64,000 nucleotides of DNA from Anaerolineales bacterium (GCA_016789305.1 JAEURJ010000025.1:124001-188000), one strand, 5' to 3'. Shown: positions 52,293 to 60,773, counted from the stretch's first letter. Program-made: numbers and translations. Notes: generated by a model not told the origin, from the letters alone.

Positions 52293-53672
52293 CTATTTGG
52301 CCTGTCGGTCAAACTCTTGGCGAATGCTGCGAGCCTGCTCAATATTGCCCTGGGAGAAAAGCCGTGCATCTGCCGCCCGTTCGGCCAATTCCTGGTCACG
52401 AGCTTTTGAATATTCCTCATAGCGTTTATGGAATTTTTCCTTCAACATGCGCTGCTGATCGGTGAGATCCTCAAGTTCCTCGTTGTTTGGGCCAAGCACT
52501 TTCAGCCCTGCATCGGTTCGTTTGGTCGGCAAGCGCTGCTCAACAGGTAAAATGCCAAACGGTTTGGTTGGCAGGAGCTGGTACCAGTACGCTGTGGAAG
52601 ACCAGTCATCAGACAGGTGGTTTGCATGTCCGTGTTCCATGGTTACACGGAGGCTTCGCTGGAAGAAAACTGGGTCAACTAGATGGAAACGATAGCTGAC
52701 CTGGTATCCCGGGCAATCCACTTCCGCCAAGGCAGAGCCGTTCATCGGGAAGGCATTAGGCTGCATGCCCCACGCTTGGTTAAAATAGTCCTCGCTTCCA
52801 GTGCCATGCAAACTAGGAGGCCAAGCTTCTCCGTCGATGAAGAACATATCATCCCCTTCCCCCCACCACGTGCCCTGGAAGTGTGCAACGGATAAATTGC
52901 ATCCCACATAATGCCCTTTCCCTTCAACATCCAGAATGACATAATTATTTTTTCCATCCAGATTTTGGGCAGAGTTGATTTCCGGCGTGTTGGTTGCAAC
53001 CTCTGGCGCCCAGCCAATGCAGGGATTTTCCCTCCGCCATTGTGCATGGAAATATGCGACATCATCGCCAAGCGACTCGTGGTATAGCTCGTAATCGATA
53101 TAGAAATATTGGCCGTACGGAATATTATTTTGATTTTCCAACTCGATCCGAGCATGTTTGTTGAATGGCATAGGAAAGTAGCAGTTGAGTCCGGCGGTAC
53201 CACCGAATTTATTGCGCTCGATTTCACGGGAGGAGGAGGTAAAAGGCAAGGAGGCAAAATTAGAGGCGATCGAGTGCCCAAGGCAGAAGAAATCCCCCAG
53301 AGGGACAAGAACGCTTGGATGTACCTGGTCATCCCAATAGATCTTGAGCAGCACTTTGCGGTAATAATCTGGATCGTTGACCTCCCATTGGGCGCCGATG
53401 GCGTTTTCCATTTCGAGAACGGGAGCGGTCAACCGTATGTTCACTGGATCAATCAAGGAAGGTCCTAAGAGCCGACGGCAAAATTGCGTCATCCAGATGT
53501 GAGTGATACAGCCTGGCCCCTCCAGATCAGCCAGCACTATACTTTCGCCGGGCATAATGATCCAGGCATCCTGATTGCGCCCGGTTTGATCCCAACTGGA
53601 AGCCCGGGCACTTCGTACATTACGGACCCGTGTCAAGCCGCCAAACAAGCCATTCATCAATACATTCGCCAT
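52293..53672 (-). CDS. GH172 (DUF2961) family glycosidase, longer paralogue
   Basis: About 459 aa. The DUF2961 core includes PGCITHIWMTQFC, PLGDFFCLGHS, LNCYFPMPFNKHARI, TWWGEGDDMFFIDGE and LHGTGSEDYFNQAWG. The conserved acidic residues in WWGEG and GTGSEDY are the probable catalytic pair. The last 60 residues form a charged helix (DLTDQQRMLKEKFHKRYEEY). ATG 53672 has GGAGG 4 bases upstream. First gene of the operon and therefore the main candidate for its key step. Confidence 0.88.
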   Translation of the reverse strand: MANVLMNGLFGGLTRVRNVRSARASSWDQTGRNQDAWIIMPGESIVLADLEGPGCITHIWMTQFCRRLLGPSLIDPVNIRLTAPVLEMENAIGAQWEVNDPDYYRKVLLKIYWDDQVHPSVLVPLGDFFCLGHSIASNFASLPFTSSSREIERNKFGGTAGLNCYFPMPFNKHARIELENQNNIPYGQYFYIDYELYHESLGDDVAYFHAQWRRENPCIGWAPEVATNTPEINSAQNLDGKNNYVILDVEGKGHYVGCNLSVAHFQGTWWGEGDDMFFIDGEAWPPSLHGTGSEDYFNQAWGMQPNAFPMNGSALAEVDCPGYQVSYRFHLVDPVFFQRSLRVTMEHGHANHLSDDWSSTAYWYQLLPTKPFGILPVEQRLPTKRTDAGLKVLGPNNEELEDLTDQQRMLKEKFHKRYEEYSKARDQELAERAADARLFSQGNIEQARSIRQEFDRQAK

Positions 53673-53734
53673 GATTCCTCCATGAGAGAATAGTGAAAAC
53701 TCAAAGCAAAAGTCATCAGACAAGAAAATATTTC

Positions 53735-53793
53735 TGCAAATCGATTTGCAAATCGTTTTACAGGATATTAGCATGAACTAAATCCCTTGTCAA
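53735..53793 (-). promoter_or_regulatory. Promoter and operator of the GH172 operon
   Basis: On the minus strand TTGACA (53793-53788), a 17-base spacer and TAATAT (53770-53765) form a good promoter. The perfect palindrome TGCAAATCGATTTGCA (53735-53750) and an adjoining half-similar site (to 53763) cover the start point, consistent with repression by the divergent LacI protein. Confidence 0.8.
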
Positions 53794-53977
53794 GGGAGTT
53801 GTTTGTCCACTTTTTAATCGCTGTGAAAAGGATCGGAAAGCAATTTGGTTTGCAATCCTATTTGAACTACTTTAGGAAGCCACTTTCCAAACCCGTAGCA
53901 GCAGTAAGGTGAAGCACTATCCATGTTAAAATATTCTTAAGTTGGCAGGTTACTTTTCTTTGAACCGATTTATATGC

Positions 53978-54012
53978 TATAATCTCGTAAATCGTTTTGC
54001 AAAACGTTTCAC
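53978..54012 (+). promoter_or_regulatory. Promoter and operator of the second LacI gene
   Basis: TATAAT (53978-53983) preceded by TG forms an extended -10 element. CGTTTTGCAAAACG (53993-54006), inside a longer imperfect palindrome (53987-54012), lies at the start point. This fits autoregulation. Confidence 0.7.
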
Positions 54013-54052
54013 AAAGTACATCTAACCAGAAAAGAAGCGTTAAAGGCGTTCC

Positions 54053-55063
54053 ATGACAAGTAAATCGGCAACCATCAAAGCAGTAGCGAAACGAGCCGGT
54101 GTTTCTACAACAACCGTTTCACACGCTTTAAATCATGCTGACCGCGTAACACCAGAGCTACGGGAGCGGGTCTTGCAAGCAGCCAAAGAACTGGGTTATC
54201 AACCCAACCCATATGCTCGTAGCTTACGCATTGGGCGCACTGGGTTGATCGCAGTCATCATTCCAGATATCTGCAACCCGGTTTTTCCGGAAATGACGCG
54301 TGCAATTCAGGATGAACTTGCCAAAGCCGGCTTAGATACGGTAATTTACAACACAGATGTTCCAGCGGGTATGTCAACCGTCCATGTCTCTCATTACCGC
54401 TCCTATTTTCGCGCCAAACGCTTCGACGGAATCATTATTGCTGATCCCGCTACTCTGGACACGGAAAGCGAGTTTGAGAACCTGGAATTACCAATTGTGC
54501 GCATCGGAAATTCAGAAAGAACTCCCATGGACCAGGTGTGTATCGATGAGCATGGCGTGGGATATGATGCTGCAAGATACTTGATCCAGCATGGGCACCG
54601 ACGAATCGGCATCATTGCCGGAGAACAGCGCTTCTTTACCGGCCGCGAGACCTTGCGTGGTTATCGAGATGCGCTGCGCGATTTCAACGTTGATCTAGAT
54701 GATGACCTTATATTTGCAGGTACCTACCTACGCCCGGCTGGTGTTGAAGGGATCCAATATTTCCTAGCTCTGAAAAATCCGCCCACAGCCGTGCTGGCAG
54801 CCAACGATGTGATGGCAACTGCTGCGGTCGGCGCTACTCTTGATAGTGGAAAGCGTATCCCCCAAGACATTTCCATCATTGGCATAGATAATATGCCCCA
54901 GACAACAGATATCCGTCCCGCATTAACCACCGTTGACCGCGAGCTGCGTGCCCAGGGCCGTACCGCTGCTGAGCTGCTGCTGCGCCGTCTCACGGGTGAT
55001 AAAACCAATATGCCCGAATCAGTTCTCATTCCACATCACATTGTCGAGCGCAATTCTGTTTGA
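54053..55063 (+). CDS. LacI-family repressor of the GH172 locus
   Basis: The 336-aa protein has a LacI helix-turn-helix at the start (TIKAVAKRAGVSTTTVSHAL) and the hinge ELGYQPNPYARSLR, then the sugar-binding domain (LIAVIIPDICNPVFPEMTRA; TAVLAANDVMATAAVG; ISIIGIDNMPQTT). It is divergent from the GH172 operon, with ATCGATTT/ACGTTT-type palindromes between them. The inducer is unknown. Confidence 0.93.
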   Translation: MTSKSATIKAVAKRAGVSTTTVSHALNHADRVTPELRERVLQAAKELGYQPNPYARSLRIGRTGLIAVIIPDICNPVFPEMTRAIQDELAKAGLDTVIYNTDVPAGMSTVHVSHYRSYFRAKRFDGIIIADPATLDTESEFENLELPIVRIGNSERTPMDQVCIDEHGVGYDAARYLIQHGHRRIGIIAGEQRFFTGRETLRGYRDALRDFNVDLDDDLIFAGTYLRPAGVEGIQYFLALKNPPTAVLAANDVMATAAVGATLDSGKRIPQDISIIGIDNMPQTTDIRPALTTVDRELRAQGRTAAELLLRRLTGDKTNMPESVLIPHHIVERNSV

Positions 55064-55207
55064 ACCACTGGATATAATCTATTGTCGCGCTGTGTTTCTC
55101 TCACAGGGCGACAATGTCTTCGTTGAGATAGGGGAAATTCATGACTTATCCTCCCGCAATCCAGCAAGATTAATAAGTGGACCCAATCTGGATCCGACCA
55201 TCGTATA

Positions 55208-55395
55208 GCTTGTTGCAACATCCTTCGGCTGCCAGAAACTATAACGATGCCATAGCCTTGTTGAGCAGACTTCAGCAGTTACCTGAATTCCAGGGGATAT
55301 AGACGAATTTCATCACTATTGTGCGGGAGTTGGACGAGCGTTACAGGAAACTCACGACGCTGATCGAGCGGTTGAAAAAGAAGGGCTGGATTTGA
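55208..55395 (+). pseudogene. 3'-end relic of a protein gene, possibly a SWIM zinc-finger type
   Basis: One frame reads LLQHPSAARNYNDAIALLSR then LQQLPEFQGI, a TAG at 55300, and TNFITIVRELDERYRKLTTL followed by IERLKKKGWI and a TGA at 55393. The helical sequence on both sides of the TAG is continuous in style, so it looks like the end of a larger gene broken by a stop codon. The resemblance to SWIM zinc-finger protein tails is from memory and weak. Confidence 0.5.
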
Positions 55396-55424
55396 AGGAT
55401 CACGTGTACAGCAATAAGTCAGGC

Positions 55425-55469
55425 GGCTGCAACTGTAAATAAAGAATTCTATTATTTACAGTTGCAGCC
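55425..55469. promoter_or_regulatory. Perfect 18-bp palindrome upstream of the Fic gene
   Basis: GGCTGCAACTGTAAATAA (55425-55442) and its exact complement (55452-55469) flank a 9-base AT-rich centre, 55 bases before the Fic start. The Fic protein has a C-terminal winged-helix-like segment, so this may be its operator; it could also be a terminator of the preceding relic. Confidence 0.6.
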
Positions 55470-55523
55470 ATAAGTGTTATCATGGACCCACTTTATGCAC
55501 AACACCAATAAATGGAAGGTGCA

Positions 55524-56681
55524 ATGGATCCGAATGATTTTCGCGCTCCAGAGACGGGGCAGGTTGTCAAAACTCAAAAGGGTTACTTTGCTTTTATTCC
55601 AGCGCCCTTGCCTCCCGACCTGGACTGGTCATTGCCTTTGGTTTCGGCATTATCGGATGCAGAGCGTGACTTGAGCCGCCTGGCTACAATCGCAGGTGCT
55701 TTCCCTTTTCCACGGCTTTTGACCCAGCCTTTTATGCGCCGTGAGGCAGTACTCTCCTCCCGTATTGAAGGCACACGTGCGACTCTGGCAGAGTTATACA
55801 CCTATGAGTCTGCGCAGTTATCCTTTATTGAGTCCGGTACTGATGTACGTGAGGTGCATAATTATGTCACCGCACTGGATTATGGATTGGAACGATTGAA
55901 GACGTTGCCGATCAGTCTTCGATTGATCCGTGAACTCCACGAGAAGCTGATGCAGGATGTGCGCGGTGGGAACCTAACCCCTGGTGAATTTCGCCGTACC
56001 CAGAACTGGATTGGACCTGCCGGCAGTACCATTATGACGGCAACATATGTTCCTCCTCCAGTAGATGAGATGCACTTGGGATTGGGCGATTTGGAGAACT
56101 TTATCCATGCACGCACTGAGGTACCCGCTCTGGCACGTGCCGCCATGATCCATTATCAGTTCGAAGCTCTCCACCCATTTCTGGATGGCAATGGGCGCGT
56201 AGGACGCCTTCTGATGGCACTGTTGTTCGCCGGATGGAACATCCTTCCCCAGCCGTTGCTAAATCTGAGTGTTTACTTTGAACGATATCGGCAGGAATAT
56301 TATGATCGCTTATTAGCTGTATCCCAGCGAGGCGACTGGGATGCCTGGCTTCGTTTTTTCATGCGTGGCGTAAGCATTCAGGCGCAGGACAGCCTCATGC
56401 GCATGGATCACCTGGAGTCCATGCGCTCGAAGTATCAACCTCTCGTGGATGCCCAGAAAAACTCTGAGCGCATGGCAACAGTGGTTGACTTCCTGTTTGG
56501 TCGCCCAATCTTCAATGCAAAGCAATTGGCAGAAAGCGTAAACATGCCCTTCAAGACTGCTCGACAATATATTGAGAAGCTTGTTCAGGCAGGTGTTTTA
56601 CGCGAAATTACAGGAAATGCACGCAACCAGATTTATCGGGCCGATGAAGTTTTCAGTGCACTGGATCACATTCAGGTTTAA
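55524..56681 (+). CDS. Fic-domain protein AMPylase with self-inhibitory motif and C-terminal winged helix
   Basis: About 385 aa. It carries the N-terminal inhibitory helix SSRIEGTRATLAELY (motif [S/T]xxxE[G/N], class II Fic). The Fic core is EALHPFLDGNGRVGRLLMAL, the canonical HPFxxGNGRxxR AMP-transfer loop, and a C-terminal segment (FGRPIFNAKQLAESVNMPFK-like; FKTARQYIEKLVQAGVLREI) is typical of a winged helix. It transfers AMP to target protein hydroxyls; targets are unknown. The ATG at 55524 is preferred because GAAGG lies 5 bases upstream. It could be a stress or toxin-like module, but no antitoxin gene is seen. Confidence 0.9.
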   Translation: MDPNDFRAPETGQVVKTQKGYFAFIPAPLPPDLDWSLPLVSALSDAERDLSRLATIAGAFPFPRLLTQPFMRREAVLSSRIEGTRATLAELYTYESAQLSFIESGTDVREVHNYVTALDYGLERLKTLPISLRLIRELHEKLMQDVRGGNLTPGEFRRTQNWIGPAGSTIMTATYVPPPVDEMHLGLGDLENFIHARTEVPALARAAMIHYQFEALHPFLDGNGRVGRLLMALLFAGWNILPQPLLNLSVYFERYRQEYYDRLLAVSQRGDWDAWLRFFMRGVSIQAQDSLMRMDHLESMRSKYQPLVDAQKNSERMATVVDFLFGRPIFNAKQLAESVNMPFKTARQYIEKLVQAGVLREITGNARNQIYRADEVFSALDHIQV

Positions 56682-56804
56682 TTGGGATGATGGGCGTGGT
56701 TCGGAAAGCGCGATCGTTGCCCCAATATATAGCCTAAGAGGCAATATAATCGCAAAGGAACACATCTTTTCTCAGCATGTATGCTAATAAAGAAAGGAAA
56801 ATTG

Positions 56805-56845
56805 CTAAAATAGTGGCATATTTATCTCAAATTCCACTATTTTAG
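56805..56845. promoter_or_regulatory. 12-bp inverted repeat just upstream of mvaD
   Basis: CTAAAATAGTGG (56805-56816) and CCACTATTTTAG (56834-56845) form a perfect stem with a 17-base loop, ending 13 bases before the mvaD ATG. It may be a binding site or a weak terminator of the Fic gene. It is absent upstream of the mvaD relics. Confidence 0.5.
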
Positions 56846-56858
56846 TGATCGAAATGTC

Positions 56859-57836
56859 ATGAATACGCATACCATCACTGCTCAAAGCTCGCCTAACATT
56901 GCATTCATTAAATACTGGGGAAATCGCGATAACACAATGAGACTTCCCGCGAACGGCTCCATCTCGATGAATTTGGATGGACTCTTCACCCGCACCAGCG
57001 TGACGTTTAACGCCTCCGCCCAAACCGACAGCCTGCTCATCAACAACAAGCCTGTCACCGGCCCAGGCTTAACTCGCGTCTCCTACATCCTCGATCTTGT
57101 TCGTGAGATGGCGAAGATAAATGAAAGAGCCGAAGTTAAAAGCGAGAATAACTTTCCCGCAGGTGCTGGGATCGCCTCCTCGGCTTCCGCGTTTGCGGCG
57201 CTGGCTTTATCTGCCAGCAAGGCGGCGGGATTGAATCTGAGCGAACCCGAGCTTTCCGTCCTTGCCCGGCGTGGATCAGGTTCCGCATCACGTTCGATTC
57301 CCGCAGGATTTGTCGAATGGCAAATGGGAAGTAATGAAAAAGATTGCTTTGCCTTTTCCATCGCTCCCGTTGACCATTGGAATCTTGTGGATTGTATTGC
57401 CGTGGTCAGCGCTGCGCACAAAAAGACGGGCTCTACGGAGGGACATGCGCTGGCTGGGACCAGCCCTTTGCAAAATGCGCGCGTGGAAGATGCGCCGCGC
57501 CGGCTTGAAATTTGCCGGAACGCGATTCTCAAGAAGGATTTCGAAGCGTTTGCAGCGATCATCGAACACGATTCAGACATTATGCATTCCGTGATGATGA
57601 CGTCCAATCCGCCGTTGATGTATTGGCAGGCTGCGACGGTTGGCATCTTTCACGAAGTGCGTGCCTGGCGTGCCGGCGGACTTCCGGTTGGATATACCGT
57701 GGATGCGGGCGCAAATGTCCACGTGTTGTGTTTGGGAGAAAAAGCTAAAGAAGTGGAAAAGCGTTTGCGTGAACTGCCCGGCGTGGAAAATGTACTTGTC
57801 GCAGGGGTGGGGGATGCGGCGAAGATCGTCAGCTAG
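56859..57836 (+). CDS. mvaD: Diphosphomevalonate decarboxylase MvaD
   Basis: The 325-aa GHMP-superfamily enzyme has ITAQSSPNIAFIKYWGNRDN (substrate site), SENNFPAGAGIASSASAFAA (ATP loop PxxxGLxSSA type) and a C-terminal GYTVDAGANVHVLCLGE. It converts mevalonate diphosphate to isopentenyl diphosphate with ATP in the cytosol. It is the only intact copy in the window; three truncated 5' relics lie upstream in the same direction. The upstream ribosome site is weak. It starts the conserved right flank. Confidence 0.95.
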   Translation: MNTHTITAQSSPNIAFIKYWGNRDNTMRLPANGSISMNLDGLFTRTSVTFNASAQTDSLLINNKPVTGPGLTRVSYILDLVREMAKINERAEVKSENNFPAGAGIASSASAFAALALSASKAAGLNLSEPELSVLARRGSGSASRSIPAGFVEWQMGSNEKDCFAFSIAPVDHWNLVDCIAVVSAAHKKTGSTEGHALAGTSPLQNARVEDAPRRLEICRNAILKKDFEAFAAIIEHDSDIMHSVMMTSNPPLMYWQAATVGIFHEVRAWRAGGLPVGYTVDAGANVHVLCLGEKAKEVEKRLRELPGVENVLVAGVGDAAKIVS

Positions 57837-57972
57837 GGAATGATAATTGAAATAACAGCAGGCTTGAGTGGGGAACGAGGCGATTAATCGTCTAATAAAT
57901 CTTTAACGATTATCAAATCCATTTGAAGATATAATCTCGGTCTCCACACAAAAATGTGGGAAAGGATAAAAA

Positions 57973-59085
57973 ATGGTATCTGGTTTTGTAACATTGATCA
58001 TTTTCATTCTCGCCCTGGGCGGGATGATTTTCGTGCATGAGTTGGGACATTTTATTGCTGCGCGTTGGGCGGGAATCGAAGTGGAGGAGTTTGGCATTGG
58101 CCTGCCTTCCAAAAAGTTGGTCACGCTTTTCACCTGGCAGGGAACTGAATTCACGATCCACGCATTGCTGCTCGGCGGCTTTGTGCGCCCGAAAGGTGAG
58201 AACGACCCCAACATCCCCGGCGGACTTGCATCCGCAAACCCGTGGAAGCGTTTGGTCGTTTTGTTTGCCGGGCCGGTCATGAACCTGTTGACGGCCGTGG
58301 TTGTGTTTTCCATGTTGATCGCCTTCGAAGGAATGCCGGTCACGGGTTCGGTCAATATTCAATCGGTCAGTGACAATTCGCCCGCATCCGATGCGGGCAT
58401 TCAAACCGGTGATGTGATCGTTGAGATCAACGGGGAGAAAGTCACCGATATCCAGCCTGCCATCGACATCATTCAGAAAAATCTCGACAAGCCCGTTGAC
58501 CTGTTGATCGACCGCAATGGGCAGGAGATCAACCTGACCGCAACGCCCTTGTCGACAAGAAAGAAAACGGAAGGTGCGCTCGGTGTTGCATTGGGATATC
58601 CTTCGCGGCCTGCGACCATTGTGGAAGCCGTTGGCGGTGGAGCGACCATTACTGCGCTTCAAGCAGCCACCATTGTGTATCTACCAGTTGCATTAATTCA
58701 AGGAGCGATCGCTCCGGAAGATGCGCGCTTTGTTGGTTTCAAGGGAATCTTTGACATGTTCGATGTCGCTGTGGAAGAGGATGTGTCCACGAGGCAGGAA
58801 GCTGCCGCGGCGCCATCTCCTGCTGCCGCTCCCAAGCCCACCAACTGGACGTTGAATCTCATCGGTGTGTTGAGCATTTCCCTCGGCGTGATGAATCTTT
58901 TCCCGATCCCCGCGCTGGATGGCGGCCGCATTCTTTTCACACTGCCCGAAATTCTTTTCAAGAAACGCATTCCGATGGAATGGGAAAATACGGTCAATGG
59001 CATTGCCATGCTGTTGCTCATTGGCTTGATGTTATTTGTAAATGTAATGGATTTTGTGAATCCAGTTCAAATCCCAACCCCATAA
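57973..59085 (+). CDS. rseP: Site-2 metalloprotease RseP/RIP
   Basis: The 370-aa membrane protease has the zinc motif FVHELGHF in the first membrane segment (about residues 20-27). ALLLGGFVRPKGENDP follows, then one PDZ domain (about 125-200; DNSPASDAGIQTGDVIVEIN) and the C-terminal NLFPIPALDGGRIL with the third zinc-ligand Asp. An Ala/Pro-rich loop (about 275-292) is unusual. It cleaves transmembrane substrates such as anti-sigma factors. AAGGA lies 7 bases before the ATG. Confidence 0.94.
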   Translation: MVSGFVTLIIFILALGGMIFVHELGHFIAARWAGIEVEEFGIGLPSKKLVTLFTWQGTEFTIHALLLGGFVRPKGENDPNIPGGLASANPWKRLVVLFAGPVMNLLTAVVVFSMLIAFEGMPVTGSVNIQSVSDNSPASDAGIQTGDVIVEINGEKVTDIQPAIDIIQKNLDKPVDLLIDRNGQEINLTATPLSTRKKTEGALGVALGYPSRPATIVEAVGGGATITALQAATIVYLPVALIQGAIAPEDARFVGFKGIFDMFDVAVEEDVSTRQEAAAAPSPAAAPKPTNWTLNLIGVLSISLGVMNLFPIPALDGGRILFTLPEILFKKRIPMEWENTVNGIAMLLLIGLMLFVNVMDFVNPVQIPTP

Positions 59086-59088
59086 ATT

Positions 59089-60093
59089 ATGACCGAATCG
59101 ACCACTTCATTTCAAACTGTCCTTGATGCCTTGCAGGATGCAAAAAAGGATTTTCCCCGGCGCTACCTGCCGCTTTTCTCGGATATCGCTCCGCTTGAGT
59201 TGCAGACCCTTATTGATCTCTGGCCGCGCATCAACCTGACCCGAAAGCTGACTCTGCTCAATGGGCTTTTATCTCTCATGGATTCTGACACCCTCGTCTC
59301 CTTTGAAGATATTGGTTGGTCCCTTTTGAACGACCCGGAAGGAGATGTCCGCGCCTGTGCCATTCGCCTGCTCGCCGAGTCTGATGACCCGGAGTTGGCG
59401 GAATCATTAATTGAAATCCTGAAAAATGATCCCGACCTTGATCCGCGCCTCGAAGCCGCCAAATTGCTGGGCGAATTTATTTTGCTTGGTGAGTTGGAAG
59501 AACTCGATGGCGATATACATCACGAAGCCGAGGAAGCTCTGATGAAAGTTGTCAGCGGCGAGGAACATGCTTCGCTGCGGAAACTTGCCTTGGAGTCGGT
59601 GGGGTACTCTTCCCGCGTTGAGGTAGAAACGCTGATTCATACCGCCTTCAATCGGTCCGACCCAACCTGGGTAGCCAGCGCGCTCATCGCCATGGGGCGT
59701 TCCAGCGATGAACAATGGGGCGAAGATGTGGTCAGCATGTTGCTGAACGAAGATCCCCGCATTCGACTCGCCGCTGTACAAGCCGCCGGCGATCTGCGCA
59801 TTGAAGACGCGCGTCCCATCATTCTTGGGATGCTGCTCGAAGGCGAAGAAGACGAAGACGATGTCATCGCCGCAGGGATTTGGTCCCTTTCTCAGATCGG
59901 TGGGGAGGATGTGCGCGTATTCCTGACCGATATGTTGGATCGAACCGAGGATGAAGATGTTATCGGCTTTATCGAGGACGCGCTTGAAAACCTCGACCTC
60001 ACCGATGATCTTGAAAAATTTGACTTGCTGGCTTTGGATGAGGATGATCTCGACGAACTGGAAGAAGTCGACGAGACGGACGAGGAAGAATAA
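59089..60093 (+). CDS. HEAT-repeat protein
   Basis: The 334-aa acidic protein is built of helical HEAT-like repeats (DPEGDVRACAIRLLAESDDP; DPRIRLAAVQAAGDLRIED; the AAGIWSLSQIGGEDVR unit) and ends in a strongly acidic tail (DEDDLDELEEVDETDEEE). It has no signal or membrane segment. HEAT proteins usually scaffold protein contacts; no partner is known. It lies 3 bases after rseP, so both are probably cotranscribed. Confidence 0.85.
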   Translation: MTESTTSFQTVLDALQDAKKDFPRRYLPLFSDIAPLELQTLIDLWPRINLTRKLTLLNGLLSLMDSDTLVSFEDIGWSLLNDPEGDVRACAIRLLAESDDPELAESLIEILKNDPDLDPRLEAAKLLGEFILLGELEELDGDIHHEAEEALMKVVSGEEHASLRKLALESVGYSSRVEVETLIHTAFNRSDPTWVASALIAMGRSSDEQWGEDVVSMLLNEDPRIRLAAVQAAGDLRIEDARPIILGMLLEGEEDEDDVIAAGIWSLSQIGGEDVRVFLTDMLDRTEDEDVIGFIEDALENLDLTDDLEKFDLLALDEDDLDELEEVDETDEEE

Positions 60094-60107
60094 CTAATTT
60101 TAATAAT

Positions 60108-60139
60108 AAAAAAATCCTCCAACAAGGAGGACTTTTTTT
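60108..60139. terminator. Terminator after the HEAT-repeat gene
   Basis: TCCTCC (60115-60120) pairs with GGAGGA (60126-60131) within A-rich and T-rich tracts on either side, so it can act in both directions. A second version lies at 60189-60219. Confidence 0.75.
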
Positions 60140-60140
60140 G

Positions 60141-60190
60141 TGAGCGCGGAGAGGCTCGAATAACATCCCCCTGCGGGGACTCTCAACAAA
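60141..60190 (-). pseudogene. Partial duplicate of the tRNA-Lys 3' end
   Basis: TGAGCGCGGAGAGGCTCGAA (60141-60160) is identical to the 3' end of the tRNA (60221-60240). CTCTCAACAAA (60180-60190) repeats the next tRNA bases, but 19 bases (60161-60179) are inserted within the T arm. The terminator is duplicated with it. The 5' half of the tRNA is missing. Confidence 0.75.
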
Positions 60191-60219
60191 AAAAAGTCCT
60201 CCTAAAAGGAGGACTTTTT
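60189..60219. terminator. Terminator after tRNA-Lys
   Basis: GTCCTCC and GGAGGAC pair around a short A-rich loop between A and T runs, directly next to the tRNA 3' end (minus strand). Confidence 0.8.
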
Positions 60220-60220
60220 G

Positions 60221-60292
60221 TGAGCGCGGAGAGGCTCGAACTCTCAACAAATAGCTTAAAAGGCTACTGCTCTGCCATTGAGCTACGCGCCC
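60221..60292 (-). tRNA. tRNA-Lys (anticodon TTT)
   Basis: A 72-base cloverleaf folds on the minus strand. The acceptor GGGCGCG/CGCGCTC has one G-T pair. The D stem is GCTC/GAGC, the anticodon stem GTAGC/GCTAT with loop CTTTTAA (anticodon TTT), the variable loop short, and the T stem GAGAG/CTCTC with loop TTCGAGC. The discriminator base is A. CCA is not encoded. A 3'-end duplicate lies downstream. Confidence 0.93.
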
Positions 60293-60373
60293 GTATTTCT
60301 AGAGCGGGCAATATTCTATCATGTGAAAGTAATACGGGCAAGGCACGCCGCATCCGTATCGGTGGAGGTAAAA

Positions 60374-60697
60374 ATGACAGACGTAAAATATGTAACAGAA
60401 CAGGATTTTCAACAGGAAGTCATCGGTTCCGATCTCCCTGTGCTCGTCGATTTCACCGCGGATTGGTGCCAGCCCTGTAAAATGATCGCCCCGATCGTTC
60501 ATCAACTCGCCGGCGAGTGGGATGGCAAGGTGAAAGTGGTCAAATTGGATGCAGATGCCAACCCAAATATCATGATGCAGTATGGCGTGATGGGCATTCC
60601 CACTTTGATGCTTTTCAAAAGCGGCGAACTCAAGGAACGCATGACGGGCTATCAGCCGAAGGATAAACTGGTGGCAAAAGTCACACCGCACGTGTGA
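60374..60697 (+). CDS. trxA: Thioredoxin
   Basis: The 107-aa protein has the thioredoxin fold with active site DWCQPCKM, where the usual Gly of WCGPC is Gln. The cis-Pro lies in MGIPTLMLF. It reduces protein disulfides in the cytosol. ATG 60374 follows GGAGG by about 5 bases. The WCQPC site may shift the redox potential (inference). Confidence 0.94.
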   Translation: MTDVKYVTEQDFQQEVIGSDLPVLVDFTADWCQPCKMIAPIVHQLAGEWDGKVKVVKLDADANPNIMMQYGVMGIPTLMLFKSGELKERMTGYQPKDKLVAKVTPHV

Positions 60698-60723
60698 TTT
60701 TAGAAATTCGTGCCTACAGTATA

Positions 60724-60749
60724 ATGGAGCCGATCATGATCGGCTCCAT
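60724..60749 (+). terminator. Hairpin terminator after thioredoxin gene
   Basis: ATGGAGCCGATC (60724-60735) and GATCGGCTCCAT (60738-60749) form a perfect 12-bp stem followed by a T-rich tract. Confidence 0.75.
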
Positions 60750-60773
60750 TTCTGTTTAACATTACGAGGTCCA

